Positions 33,352 to 42,769 of a DNA stretch of 64,000 nt are shown here, piece by piece. The stretch spans positions 62,001 through 126,000 of the forward strand of contig NZ_OMOJ01000002.1 in NCBI RefSeq assembly GCF_900302505.1, in the 5' to 3' direction. The first letter of the stretch is position 1. Each line of letters begins with the position of its first letter. The notes below the pieces were generated by a model, which made no database searches, was not told the origin of the DNA, and saw nothing but the letters and a program-made list of their open reading frames with translations. The DNA is from Pseudoprimorskyibacter insulae (GTDB lineage Bacteria > Pseudomonadota > Alphaproteobacteria > Rhodobacterales > Rhodobacteraceae). Position numbers and translations under genes: made by a program.

Positions 33352-34800
33352 TCAAATACTTAGAAGTCGTTGGATCAGATCGTTGGCGACAGAAATGACC
33401 TGCGCATTGGCGGCGTAGTTCTGTTCGATCATCATCAGCCGCTCTAACTCGGCGTCGCTATCGACGCCGCCTGCGAATTCCAACTCTTTCAGGGCGGTCC
33501 GTTGCGCATTGATCGACGCCAGAGATCGATCTGAATCGACACGCGCATCGGCGACTTCGGTCATCGCCTCCGCAAATCGGACGAACAGAGTTTGAGATAT
33601 CTGCGGCAAGTTCTCAGAGGCCGGGCTTGTCGCCGTATTCAGACGATCCCGCATGGCGGTTAACAATGCGCCATCGCCCGCTGCACCGGGGGATGCCGCG
33701 AAAAGCCCCGCACGCAGGCGCCACGGTTGCCCTTCGTTCGGCGCGACGGCGACATTCAGGCGCAATCGTTCGGCAAGACCGGTTTCATTTGCTGCAACGG
33801 CTTCGCTGCCAAGGTCGGTAAACAGGCCTGCCTGTCCAGGTGGAACTGTTGTATCCACGCCGCCGGGGCCGAAAGCCGCAGCAAGATCCAACGCAAGGGC
33901 ATCGAGCCGGGTCTGGGTGGCTGGTGCCAGCTGGTCGCGAATTTCAAATTGCGCCGCCAACCGCCCGCCTGCGAAGGGTCCGGAGCCGCCCATATTAACG
34001 GGCCGTCCATTCATTGACAGGGGCGACAGCGCGCCATCTTTTGCGGTCATCTGCGCAGTGATTTCATTGGCACGGGTGAAGCTGAATTCCGCCGCGTTTC
34101 CGTCCAGCAAGATTGCGCCGCCGGTGGTGACAATCGCCACCGTATCGCGGTCGCGGGGAAGCAGGCGAATGGGCACCAATTCGGAAATGCGGTCAACCGC
34201 CTGTTGACGCTGGTCAAGAAGCGCAGAGGCATCTTGGCCGGTGTGCAGCGCGGCTGAGACCCGTTTGTTCAGATCCTCAACCACCTTTAGATTGTCGTTC
34301 AACTGATCGGTCAGGTTGGCGATGGTAAATTCAGCCTCGCTGCGGACATCCTGAACGCGTTTGGCTACGGCGTTCAGCTTGTCCGATAGCGCAGTTGCCG
34401 CTTGGGCCACGTTGGTCAACCGCTGGTTTGATGACGGATCGGCGGCGGCGGTGATCAAGGACGTTTCAAATTGAGTGAGCCGCCCGGACAAAGACGTTTC
34501 ATCGGTGATCTGGCCAAAGATCCGCTCCATCTCGGTGTGGAAGGTTTGTAAATCGCCCGCTTGACCGGATTGACCATCGGCAATGCGGCGTTGCGCCTGA
34601 ATAACGGGGTCAACGTGGCGCAAGACGCCGTTCACGCGCACGCCCCCATGCGTGGATGTTGCATCGGAGGACACGACCAATTCTCGCCTCGCGTAGGATT
34701 CGGTCAATGCGTTGGCGATATTCGACGACACGATCGCCGCGGAACGGGTGTTGGCGGTCAACCCTCCGACGGCATTGTTGATGGCACCTGACAAAGTCAT
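33352..34800 (-). CDS. flgK: Hook-associated protein FlgK
   Basis: 482 residues. The N-terminal INNAVGGLTANTRSAAIVSSNIANALTESYARRE is the typical rod/hook/HAP domain, and the C-terminus (LMMIEQNYAANAQVISVANDLIQRLLSI) forms its helical partner. HAP1 links hook and filament. It lies 24 bases after flgE and 9 before flgL. Confidence 0.94.
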   Translation of the reverse strand: MTLSGAINNAVGGLTANTRSAAIVSSNIANALTESYARRELVVSSDATSTHGGVRVNGVLRHVDPVIQAQRRIADGQSGQAGDLQTFHTEMERIFGQITDETSLSGRLTQFETSLITAAADPSSNQRLTNVAQAATALSDKLNAVAKRVQDVRSEAEFTIANLTDQLNDNLKVVEDLNKRVSAALHTGQDASALLDQRQQAVDRISELVPIRLLPRDRDTVAIVTTGGAILLDGNAAEFSFTRANEITAQMTAKDGALSPLSMNGRPVNMGGSGPFAGGRLAAQFEIRDQLAPATQTRLDALALDLAAAFGPGGVDTTVPPGQAGLFTDLGSEAVAANETGLAERLRLNVAVAPNEGQPWRLRAGLFAASPGAAGDGALLTAMRDRLNTATSPASENLPQISQTLFVRFAEAMTEVADARVDSDRSLASINAQRTALKELEFAGGVDSDAELERLMMIEQNYAANAQVISVANDLIQRLLSI

Positions 34801-34824
34801 GTCGGCCCTCCGATCTGTTTAGGG

Positions 34825-36126
34825 TTATCGTTTGATGTTCGTCGTTTCCTGCAGCATTTCATCCACGGTCTGGATGACTTTGGCGTTCGACGAATAGGCT
34901 CGCTGCGTCTGGATCATGTCGGTGAGTTCACTGGCCACGTCTGTTGCGCTTTCTTCAAGCGCGAAGGCGACAATGTCACCGGTTGGGCCATCACCTGCGT
35001 TCCAAAGGAAATAACTGCCGCTTTCGGGGGAGGGCATGTAGGTTTGCTTATCCAAGGCGACCATGCCGTTTGGATTGGGCAGATCCACCAACGGCACCTG
35101 ATAGATGGGGCGTGTGATGCCGGTGTCAAAGAAGGCATAGACAACGCCCGCCTCATCCACCTCGACCGAGGTCATATTCCCCACGGGCGAGCCATCTTTG
35201 GAGATGTTCAGCGGCGCGAAACTGTCTGAAAGCTGGGTCAAGCCGCTGCTTTCGCCGGGTTTTCCGATATTAATCTCAATCGGGCCGCCCGCGACTTCGA
35301 CAATCAGTGATCCGGTGGCCGGATCATATGTCCCACCCGAGGTGGTTGAGACATTGGCCAAAGTCCCGCCAGAGGTGCGCGAGGCATCAAAGCTCAGAAC
35401 ATATTCACCGATGATTTCACCAGGACGCGCCGTATCTTCCAGCACCATGTTCCATTCGTTTGAGGTACCGTTGTCGGGAACGGTGGGGGTGTAGGTGATT
35501 TTAACGTTCTCTGACCGGCCCAGGTTGTCATAATATTCGACCGACAGTTCCAACGGGTCACCGGTGCTACCAGCGTATGTTTCTGTCGCGGGCAGGTTCA
35601 CGCCCAATGTCATCCGGGTCGTCGGTTCGCCCGAAAATTGGTTGACGTTGATTTGCACGGGTTCCAGCCCATCAACCGTATCGCGCGGATAGGTCGGCAC
35701 GGTGCCATCCGCCAAAGCAGGCCAGCCCAGCAACATCAGGCCGCTTTGCGTTCGTAGATACCCGCTGGCATCGGTGCGGAACGATCCGGTGGTCGTCAGG
35801 AACATCTGGCTGGCACCATTACCGCCTTCGACATCCGTTGCCTTGGCCACAGGCAGAAACCCGCGCCCGCGCACGGCAAGATCGGTCGCATTGGATGTCG
35901 CCACCAGCGAACCGCCCTGATCGATCAGGCGCTGGGTTTCGACCCGAACGCCGCCAGCCGCATAGTTGCCGCCGCGCGAGGACATGACCATCGACTGAAA
36001 ATCAGTTTCGACCCGTTTGTAGCCATGCGTGGCCGAATTCGCGATGTTGTCTGAAATAGCGGCGAGCCGGCTGGCATTTGATGCAAGTCCGGCCACACCT
36101 GCGTTAAGCGACGAAGAAATTGTCAT
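34825..36126 (-). CDS. flgE: Flagellar hook protein
   Basis: 433 residues from the ATG at 36126, which has AAAGG upstream; an ATG at 36162 does not. N-terminal SSLNAGVAGLASNASRLAAISDNIANSATHGYKR and C-terminal LTDMIQTQRAYSSNAKVIQTVDEMLQ are the conserved rod/hook helices. The centre is the variable hook domain. A motif shared with motB and the candidate origin lies about 60 bases upstream of its start. Confidence 0.93.
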   Translation of the reverse strand: MTISSSLNAGVAGLASNASRLAAISDNIANSATHGYKRVETDFQSMVMSSRGGNYAAGGVRVETQRLIDQGGSLVATSNATDLAVRGRGFLPVAKATDVEGGNGASQMFLTTTGSFRTDASGYLRTQSGLMLLGWPALADGTVPTYPRDTVDGLEPVQINVNQFSGEPTTRMTLGVNLPATETYAGSTGDPLELSVEYYDNLGRSENVKITYTPTVPDNGTSNEWNMVLEDTARPGEIIGEYVLSFDASRTSGGTLANVSTTSGGTYDPATGSLIVEVAGGPIEINIGKPGESSGLTQLSDSFAPLNISKDGSPVGNMTSVEVDEAGVVYAFFDTGITRPIYQVPLVDLPNPNGMVALDKQTYMPSPESGSYFLWNAGDGPTGDIVAFALEESATDVASELTDMIQTQRAYSSNAKVIQTVDEMLQETTNIKR

Positions 36127-36178
36127 GAACACGCCTTTCTGATGGTTCAAATCTTTGACCACAGTTACGCACGCTCAA

Positions 36179-36202
36179 TTAATGCCGCCCTAACGATTCA
36201 AA
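36179..36202. promoter_or_regulatory. CtrA-like site upstream of flgE
   Basis: TTAA (36179) and CTAA (36190) are seven bases apart, one base off the CtrA consensus TTAA-N7-TTAA. The CTAA begins CTAACGATTCA, which matches the TTAACGATTCA core in the candidate origin except at its first base. It is 53-76 bases upstream of the flgE start. Alphaproteobacterial flagellar genes are often controlled by CtrA. Confidence 0.5.
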
Positions 36203-36217
36203 TTTTCGCAAATCGGC

Positions 36218-37045
36218 TCAGTACCCCTCCCTCAGAAAGACGATCTCAACACGGTTGTTGCGAACGGACATAGGGTTGTAGTTGGCAAGTTCCTTGTCGG
36301 CATGCGCGGTTGTGCGGACGATCCGATCTTCATCCAAGCCCGATATGCGAAGCTGTTCACGCACGATTTCAGCCCGCCGCGCAGAAGATGCCCAAACCGT
36401 GTTTCTGGTCAGAACAACCGGTTCCGCGCTGACATGCGTTTCGACAGCAACCTTGTTTATCAACCCGTCCGCCACGCGGCCAATGGCGCGCAACAGGCCG
36501 CGCATCAGATCTGTCGGCTTGTCTTGGTCGGTGAACAAGGGCGAGCCGGGGGCGTCAAAAAACTCAATGATCAGCCCTTCGTCGGTTAGCCGAGTTTGAA
36601 CGTGGCGCAATTGGTTGTCTTCCAACAGCGCATCACCGCCCCGCCCCATCAGTGCCTCTTCTACTGTTTTAAACTCCTCTTCTCCTTCTCCCGCTGTCTG
36701 AGCGTCGACACCCCGTGCCTTGTCTTCAACAGAAGGTCGCAAACTGGAAGCGCCGGTTCCGACACGCGGCAAAGTGTTTTCGGAAAAAACCGAATGCCCG
36801 CCAAGGCTGCCATCCCCGCCGCCCGACATCCGCGATACGGCAATCGTCGGACTGAAGTAATCAGCTATCCCTTTGCGTTGCTTTTCGGTTGTTGCGTTCA
36901 GAAGCCACATCAACATGAAGAAAGCCATCATCGCGGTGACAAAGTCGGCATAGGCCACTTTCCACGCGCCGCCATGGTGCCCGCCACCGGCAACGACCTT
37001 CTTACGCTTGATGATTATCGGCGGCACATTGCTGCCCGCTGTCAT
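36218..37045 (-). CDS. motB: Flagellar motor stator protein MotB
   Basis: 275 residues. The single membrane helix (about 30-50) carries the proton-binding Asp34 in VAYADFVTAMMAFFMLMWLL. A long linker precedes an OmpA-like peptidoglycan-binding domain from about 150, ending RNNRVEIVFLREGY. MotB anchors the stator to the wall and forms the proton channel with MotA. motA is not adjacent. It has its own 201-base upstream region, shared with divergent yjbH. Confidence 0.93.
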   Translation of the reverse strand: MTAGSNVPPIIIKRKKVVAGGGHHGGAWKVAYADFVTAMMAFFMLMWLLNATTEKQRKGIADYFSPTIAVSRMSGGGDGSLGGHSVFSENTLPRVGTGASSLRPSVEDKARGVDAQTAGEGEEEFKTVEEALMGRGGDALLEDNQLRHVQTRLTDEGLIIEFFDAPGSPLFTDQDKPTDLMRGLLRAIGRVADGLINKVAVETHVSAEPVVLTRNTVWASSARRAEIVREQLRISGLDEDRIVRTTAHADKELANYNPMSVRNNRVEIVFLREGY

Positions 37046-37100
37046 AGTTCACCCCTTTCTGCCACCCGAGGCAAACCTGCGCCGCCAAGCGTTTATGGGG

Positions 37101-37115
37101 CCTTAACAATTCAAA
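37101..37115. promoter_or_regulatory. Shared motif upstream of motB
   Basis: CCTTAACAATTCAAA matches CCCTAACGATTCAAA upstream of flgE at 13 of 15 bases, in the same orientation and at nearly the same distance from the start codon (56 versus 62 bases). The core TTAACAATTCA also matches the TTAACGATTCA at the candidate origin with one change. It probably marks a common regulator, with CtrA the leading candidate. Confidence 0.5.
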
Positions 37116-37246
37116 ATGTCCGGTTAATTGCTGATCAGAAATCGGCAACACTGTGGAAAACTATTTGTGGCAATGTTTCCCAAATATAGACAGAAGGCGC
37201 CTGTTCGCGTAGCAGATAAGAAAATCCCTCAAAGGGAACTGGGCAG

Positions 37247-39355
37247 ATGTTAGATTTTTTCCGTTCTGGGAAAGTACTTAAAAGATCCTCGGTCAGCGGC
37301 ATTGCGCTTGTTCTGGCTCTTGCGTCTCCGGCGATGCCGGAGGGCCGGGTCAGCTATAACCTCTATGGTTCACCCGGACTTGTGGATATGCCGACGGCGA
37401 ACGAAAGCCCGGACGCCACCCTGACGACCACGATCTCAAAGGTGGGCGACGCCCAGCGCACGACCATCGGGTTTCAGATCACCCCGCGCCTGTCCGGTGC
37501 GTTCCGCTATAGCGGGCTGTCCAACTATACCAGCCCCGCCAGCGTCAAAGGCGTCTACTATGACCGTAGTTTTGACCTGCGCTATAACCTGCTGACAGAA
37601 ACCGCATCGCGCCCGGCGGTGACGATTGGCCTTCAGGATTTCATCGGAACCGGCCTTTATGGCGGCGAATACGTCGTTGCGACCAAGTCCTTTGCCAAAG
37701 GGATCACCGTGACAGGTGGCGTTGGTTGGGGCCGGCTTGGCAGCCATGGGGCGATTGGCAAGACCGGCACACGCACGGCTGAGCTGTTGGGTCAGGGCGG
37801 CATCCCCACCTATGACCGATGGTTCCGCGGCGATTTCGCGCCCTTTGGTGGTGTGTCTTGGGCCGTGAATGACCGGATGACCGTCAAGGCGGAATATTCG
37901 TCGGACAACTACACGACCGAACGCAAAGACGCGCAGTTCAACGGCACCAGCCCTTGGAACTTTGGTCTGGACTACACGTTCAAAAGCGGCACGCAGCTGT
38001 CGCTGTACCACGCCTATGGCAACCAATTCGGCGCTCAGGTGACGTTCGCGACCGATCTGCGCTCGGCCAAGATCCCCGGCGGGCTGGAAAAAGCGCCGGT
38101 TCCGGTTCTGGTGCGCCCGGTTGGCGCGGCCAAGGATCTGGGCTGGACGCAAGAGGCTGGCAAGCGTGATGCCACCTTCCAAGCGTTGAAGGCCGGTTTG
38201 GCGAATGAAGGCTTGGTACTGGAAGGGCTGGACCTGAAGGCGCAGCGCGCCGTCGTCCGCATCCGCAACCCGCGCTATGGCAATGAGGCCGAAGCGATTG
38301 GCCGGACCGCCCGCGCGATGACCCGTGCGATGCCTGCCTCGGTTGAAACCTTTGTCATCGTTCCGACGGTGAATGGCAGCGCCATGTCCGGGGTTGAGCT
38401 TCAGCGGACCGATATCGAGCGCCTCGAACATGTTGAGGCCAAGGCGATCTTGCAAAAGACGGTGGTACGCGACGCGTTCAAACTGGCGCCGCCGGTGGAA
38501 AAGGGCATCTATCCGAAATTCACTTGGTCCCTCGCCCCTTACACAAAGCTGAGCGTTTTTGACCCCAACAGCCCGGTGCGTGCCGATTTCGGGGCGCGGT
38601 TGAAGGCGGATTTCTGGGTGGCCCCAAATCTGCGCCTGTCCGGTTCGATCACCAAGAAGGTCGGCGGCAACCTGGACAAAAGCAACCGAAACGACAAATC
38701 CAACCTGCCCCGCGTGCGGACGGATTACGCCAAGTATTCGATCCAAGGCGATCCGGCGATCGAACGTCTGACCATGTCGGCCTATGGGCGCCCCGGTCCG
38801 AACCTCTATAGCCGCTTTACCGTTGGCTACCTCGAAGAGATGTATGGCGGCGTGTCGACCGAACTTCTGTGGAAGCGCGTCAACAGCCCGCTGGCCCTTG
38901 GGGTCGAGCTGAACTACGTCAAGCAACGCGATTTCGATCAGATGTTCGGCTTCCGCAACTATGAAACCTTCACCGGCCATGCCTCGGCCTATTATGCCTT
39001 TGGCAATGGGTTCCACGGGCAAGTGGATGTTGGCCAATATCTGGCCGGTGATGTCGGCGCGACCCTGTCGCTTGACCGTGAATTTGCCAATGGCTGGCGC
39101 GTTGGCGCCTATGCCACCTTCACCGATGCCTCGTTCGAGGATTTTGGCGAAGGGTCGTTCGACAAAGGCATTCGCATTGCCATTCCGATGCAATGGGTGC
39201 TTGGCACCGCATCACGTCAACGCAATACCGTACAGATTCAGTCGCTTACACGCGACGGCGGCGCACGTCTGAGCGTCAATGACCGCCTTTACGAACAAGT
39301 GCGCGACTATCACCAGCCCGAGTTGGACAAGCAGTGGGGTAAGTTCTGGCGATGA
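37247..39355 (+). CDS. yjbH: YjbH/GfcD-family outer membrane protein for exopolysaccharide
   Basis: 702 residues. The N-terminus carries a signal segment (IALVLALASPAMP), then NLYGSPGLVDMPTANESPDATL, the YjbH signature. The many alternating segments and aromatic-rich strands are consistent with a beta-barrel. YjbH/GfcD proteins act with YjbF/GfcB and a Wza-type protein in export or assembly of group 4-type capsules or stress-linked exopolysaccharides; the exact step is not known. It overlaps yjbF by four bases and is divergent from motB. Confidence 0.88.
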   Translation: MLDFFRSGKVLKRSSVSGIALVLALASPAMPEGRVSYNLYGSPGLVDMPTANESPDATLTTTISKVGDAQRTTIGFQITPRLSGAFRYSGLSNYTSPASVKGVYYDRSFDLRYNLLTETASRPAVTIGLQDFIGTGLYGGEYVVATKSFAKGITVTGGVGWGRLGSHGAIGKTGTRTAELLGQGGIPTYDRWFRGDFAPFGGVSWAVNDRMTVKAEYSSDNYTTERKDAQFNGTSPWNFGLDYTFKSGTQLSLYHAYGNQFGAQVTFATDLRSAKIPGGLEKAPVPVLVRPVGAAKDLGWTQEAGKRDATFQALKAGLANEGLVLEGLDLKAQRAVVRIRNPRYGNEAEAIGRTARAMTRAMPASVETFVIVPTVNGSAMSGVELQRTDIERLEHVEAKAILQKTVVRDAFKLAPPVEKGIYPKFTWSLAPYTKLSVFDPNSPVRADFGARLKADFWVAPNLRLSGSITKKVGGNLDKSNRNDKSNLPRVRTDYAKYSIQGDPAIERLTMSAYGRPGPNLYSRFTVGYLEEMYGGVSTELLWKRVNSPLALGVELNYVKQRDFDQMFGFRNYETFTGHASAYYAFGNGFHGQVDVGQYLAGDVGATLSLDREFANGWRVGAYATFTDASFEDFGEGSFDKGIRIAIPMQWVLGTASRQRNTVQIQSLTRDGGARLSVNDRLYEQVRDYHQPELDKQWGKFWR

Positions 39356-40035
39356 TCCGGTCCTTCAAGAAAATCGGGCTGATGTCCGTTGTCTGTGCTG
39401 CGCTTCTGGCCGGGTGCGGCAATAGCGAAGACGTGGCCGGGATGAAGCTGTTCCGTGCAACCGCCACAGCGGCCTTTAAAGGCAAACGCGCGGCCAAACA
39501 GCCGACGGTCATCCCCCCGCAGGCCATTGCGCAGGCCCTTGGCGCCACCACGCAGCCGGTGTTTTTGGTCGAGATCGAGAACCGCAAAGCCCAGGCTTTG
39601 TTGCTGGAGATCGCCAAGAACGGCGCCTATTCCACCTTCGCCACGTCAGAACGTCAGACAATAACGTTTCTGAACGGGATGATCACCTCAACCCGTGGTC
39701 TTGGCGATGATCTGATGTCATCGGATGCCGCGAAGCTGAGCGATCTGGTTGGGTCCAAACAATCCGGCGTCGCGCCCTACACCATTCGGTTCCTGAACGG
39801 TGAAGACATCACCTACGCCTACACCTACCAATGCCGCGTGACGCGCGGGTCCAAAATGCCGGTTATCGCCGGAATGGTGAACACGACCGCCACCTTGATG
39901 ACCGCCGATTGCAAAGGTGATGGCCCAGACCTGCAAAACCGCTATCTGGTTGGTGCAAATGGCCAAATTCTGGGCGCACGTCAGTGGATCGGCAATTTGG
40001 CAGGCTACGCCAGCTCTCAGGCTTTGCGTCTGTGA
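39352..40035 (+). CDS. yjbF: YjbF/GfcB-family lipoprotein
   Basis: 227 residues. Signal with lipobox LLAGC (Cys22). The body has the family features VFLVEIENRKAQALLLEIAKNG and TFLNGMITSTRGLGDDLMSSD, and a C-terminal strand region. It is the lipoprotein partner of YjbH, coupled by an ATGA overlap. Its final 19 bases overlap the convergent sugar-transferase gene. Confidence 0.88.
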   Translation: MIRSFKKIGLMSVVCAALLAGCGNSEDVAGMKLFRATATAAFKGKRAAKQPTVIPPQAIAQALGATTQPVFLVEIENRKAQALLLEIAKNGAYSTFATSERQTITFLNGMITSTRGLGDDLMSSDAAKLSDLVGSKQSGVAPYTIRFLNGEDITYAYTYQCRVTRGSKMPVIAGMVNTTATLMTADCKGDGPDLQNRYLVGANGQILGARQWIGNLAGYASSQALRL

Positions 40036-40643
40036 TGAAGTGAGATGCGGCGGAACACCGTTGCAACCATCAGCTTGAAGTCGCTGCACACCGTGCGGCG
40101 GCGGGCATAAATCAAATCCAGTTGCGCTTTGCGCGGCACACAGCGGCGGCAGTAAACCTCTTCGGTTTCTTCCGCCGTTTGGCATTCGGCCAAAAGCCGT
40201 TCTTCGGTCCGGTGAAAGGCCAGCGTGGCAAGGCCGGTCAGGCCGGGGCGGCTTTGCAGAACGGGGCCGTAAATCTCGGGGAACTTTTCGACGTAGTGAC
40301 GCAATGGCGGGCGCGGCCCGACAAAGCTGATGTCGCCGCGAAACACGTTCCAAAGCTGGGGCATTTCATCCAGCCGATAACGGCGCAAAAACCGGCCTGT
40401 GTCGGTGATGCGGCTGACCTTATCGCCGCCAGACACGCCGCTGTCGTTGCGATCCGTCGTCATGGTGCGGAACTTCCACAGGGTAAAGCCCTGATCCGGG
40501 GTCTTCATCCGTTCCGACAGGTACAAGATCGGGCGACCATCGCGGATCAGAATTGCAAGGGCCACGCCCACGATCAGGGGCCAAAGAACCGCTGTCAGAA
40601 ACACAGCGCTGGCCAAGTCGAAGGCCCGTTTCAAAGGTGTCAT
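40017..40643 (-). CDS. Undecaprenyl-phosphate sugar phosphotransferase
   Basis: 208 residues of the bacterial sugar transferase family (WcaJ/ExoY catalytic core). A single N-terminal membrane segment (about 8-32) precedes the cytoplasmic domain with LWKFRTM, TGRFLRRYRLDEMPQLWNV, GDISFVGPRPPLRHYVE and SRPGLTGLA. It loads the first sugar phosphate onto the lipid carrier to start polysaccharide repeat synthesis. The short form without extra membrane helices is like ExoY. It lies one base after the epimerase stop. Confidence 0.9.
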   Translation of the reverse strand: MTPLKRAFDLASAVFLTAVLWPLIVGVALAILIRDGRPILYLSERMKTPDQGFTLWKFRTMTTDRNDSGVSGGDKVSRITDTGRFLRRYRLDEMPQLWNVFRGDISFVGPRPPLRHYVEKFPEIYGPVLQSRPGLTGLATLAFHRTEERLLAECQTAEETEEVYCRRCVPRKAQLDLIYARRRTVCSDFKLMVATVFRRISLHHRRKA

Positions 40644-40644
40644 C

Positions 40645-41457
40645 TTAAATTTCCCGCTTGCGCCAGTCCTGAACCAGCCAATCCGCATCGGTACTGTTTT
40701 CGGGCAAAGGGCAGATGCTTTGCAAGAGCGTGGTGTCAAATCCAACGATCTGATTTGCGCCATTGGGGGCAGGGCGCCAATGCACGGTCCGGCCCGCAGC
40801 ATCGGCAATCGCCTGCATCGCCGTGGCCTTGGGCGCGGCTACGTTCAGCACCGGCGGCAGAGCAGCTGGCATTGTTGCCAAATGCGCAAGAACCCGTGCC
40901 AGATCGGTGGGGGCGATATAACTGCGTTCGGGTCCGTGTCCGTTCTCAAATTGATCCAAAGTCAAAGACGCGCCGCGCTTGATGGCGGCAAACAGGCTAT
41001 CGGCCCCGGCAACGTTGCCGATCCGCAAACAACAGTGATGTCCGGGCATTTTGGCAACCGCCTCCTCCATCGCGACCTTGGCGCGGCCATAGTCGTTCTG
41101 GGGATCAACGGGCGTTGCCTCAGTCGCCGGGTCGGTAGACGGTCGGTAAACCGCCGCGCTGGAACAATGAAGCACGCGCGTTGCGCTGACCTGCTGCGCC
41201 AAGCTTTGGGCAGAGGCCGCCAATTTTACGTTATCCATCAAATCCTTATCAGGCCCCGGCGTGACCCCCCAAAGCGCAATCACGCAATCGGCCCGTAGCC
41301 CCTGCGGGACAGGATCGCCCGGCGACCACAAGACATCACAGACCCCGGCATCACGCCCGATCGACGTCACGGCAACCGTGGCCGCAATTTCCCGCAAGGC
41401 GGGCAATACCATGGTTCCAACATTGCCCGTGGTGCCGGTCACCAGAATTCGATCCAT
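40645..41457 (-). CDS. NAD-dependent epimerase/dehydratase
   Basis: 270 residues from the ATG at 41457. Extended SDR fold: ILVTGTTGNVGTMV, CVIALWGV, LHCSSAAVYRP and the YGRAK catalytic pair. It probably works on a nucleotide sugar for the polysaccharide made with the adjacent sugar transferase. The exact reaction cannot be read. It is somewhat short for UDP-glucose 4-epimerases (about 330 residues). Confidence 0.83.
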   Translation of the reverse strand: MDRILVTGTTGNVGTMVLPALREIAATVAVTSIGRDAGVCDVLWSPGDPVPQGLRADCVIALWGVTPGPDKDLMDNVKLAASAQSLAQQVSATRVLHCSSAAVYRPSTDPATEATPVDPQNDYGRAKVAMEEAVAKMPGHHCCLRIGNVAGADSLFAAIKRGASLTLDQFENGHGPERSYIAPTDLARVLAHLATMPAALPPVLNVAAPKATAMQAIADAAGRTVHWRPAPNGANQIVGFDTTLLQSICPLPENSTDADWLVQDWRKREI

Positions 41458-41563
41458 CTGCCTCACTTCCGCGATAAGTGCCATTCCAGAGACAATTGGA
41501 CTTGCCCCACGCGCACCCATTGTGACATGACATCGAAGGGGTGACTATATCTTGAGGTCCGCA

Positions 41564-42703
41564 GTGAACACGACGATGTCTTTTGATTTCGCATTTCGCC
41601 GTATTCTCGGTTTCCTTGCAGTGGTGCTACTGGTGTCTGCCTGTAGCTTGCCGCGAGGCGCGGCGCTTCAATCCGAAATCCTGAAAGAAGCAGACAAAGA
41701 TCTGCCGACCTTCCAAGTGGTCGCTGTCACCCGCGCGACTGTTCCGCATCTGAACGACTGGCCCCTGACGGGATGGGCAGGGCAGCGTGGCTGGCTGAAC
41801 CGCAAGGCCGGTGCATCGACGCCGATTATCCAATCGGGCGACATGGTCGATCTGGTGATCTGGGACAGTCAGGAAAATTCGCTTCTGACGCAAAGCAATC
41901 AGAAGGTCATCGACATGAAGGGGCTTATCGTCTCGGATCAAGGGACAATCTTTGTACCCTATGTCGATGAGGTCCATATCCGCGGTCTGACGGCCAGCAC
42001 CGCGCGTCAAACCATTCAGGAAAAGTTGCAGCCGGTGGTTCCGTCGGCTCAGGTGCAACTGTCCGCCCAACCCGGCATCATCAATTCGGTTGATCTGGTC
42101 AGCGGCGTGAACAAGCCCGGCACCTATCCGCTTCCGAACCGCAATTATTCGATCCTTAGCCTGATTTCCCAAGGCGGCGGGATTTCGAATAGCCTGCGCA
42201 ATCCGCAAGTTCGGCTGATCCGGGGCGATAAAACCTATGAAATCGCGGCCAGCGATCTGTTGGCCAGCGCGACCAAGAACACCACGCTGCGCGGCGGCGA
42301 CAAGGTCGTTGTCGAAGAGGATGAGCGCAGCTTTACCGCGCTTGGCGCATCCGGCATCGAAAACCTGATCTACTTCCCGAAAACGCACCTGACCGCTCTG
42401 GAATCGCTGTCGCTTATGGGCGGGCTTTCGGATTTCCGTGCCGATCCAAAAGGCGTTCTGATCCTTCGTGAATACAGCAGCAAGCAACTGCGCGGCGACC
42501 TGAAAGGCCCGAATATGACGCAGGTCGTGTTCACGCTGGATCTGACGACGGCGGACGGGCTGTTTGCCGCGCGGAAATTCCACATCAATCCGGGCGATAC
42601 GGTTCTGGCGACGGAATCACCGGTGACCAAGGCGCAGACCATCTTCCGCCTGATCGGAAGCGCGATTGGCGTGTCGGCGCAGGTTCAGAACCTAGCCAAC
42701 TGA
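41564..42703 (+). CDS. Wza/GfcE-type polysaccharide export lipoprotein
   Basis: 379 residues from a GTG at 41564, chosen because GAGG lies six bases upstream; an ATG at 41576 is the alternative. Signal with lipobox VSAC (Cys27). The polysaccharide export domain (about 85-170) has SGDMVDLVIWDSQE and GTIFVPYVDEVHIRGLTASTAR, followed by two SLBB regions (GVNKPGTYPLPNRNYSILSLIS; TALESLSLMGGL). It forms the outer membrane export channel. With yjbH and yjbF it completes a gfcBCDE-like set. Confidence 0.9.
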   Translation: MNTTMSFDFAFRRILGFLAVVLLVSACSLPRGAALQSEILKEADKDLPTFQVVAVTRATVPHLNDWPLTGWAGQRGWLNRKAGASTPIIQSGDMVDLVIWDSQENSLLTQSNQKVIDMKGLIVSDQGTIFVPYVDEVHIRGLTASTARQTIQEKLQPVVPSAQVQLSAQPGIINSVDLVSGVNKPGTYPLPNRNYSILSLISQGGGISNSLRNPQVRLIRGDKTYEIAASDLLASATKNTTLRGGDKVVVEEDERSFTALGASGIENLIYFPKTHLTALESLSLMGGLSDFRADPKGVLILREYSSKQLRGDLKGPNMTQVVFTLDLTTADGLFAARKFHINPGDTVLATESPVTKAQTIFRLIGSAIGVSAQVQNLAN

Positions 42704-42719
42704 TTGCATCAGACATGAA

Positions 42720-42748
42720 AAAGGGCGCTTCGATCCGAAGCGCCCTTT
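42720..42748. terminator. Strong bidirectional terminator
   Basis: Thirteen-base perfect arms AAAGGGCGCTTCG and CGAAGCGCCCTTT enclose a three-base loop, with T-rich sequence after. It separates the Wza-like gene from the convergent cytochrome c gene. Confidence 0.92.
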
Positions 42749-42769
42749 GTTTTTGTCGGTCGGTTGCGA

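Noticed and set aside
37436-39193. 585-codon open frame opposite yjbH
   Set aside because: Antisense shadow; yjbH has the signature, signal and overlap with yjbF.
41552-42703. TTG start at 41552 for the Wza-like gene
   Set aside because: The TTG overlaps the GAGG ribosome site itself; a GTG at 41564 with six-base spacing fits better.
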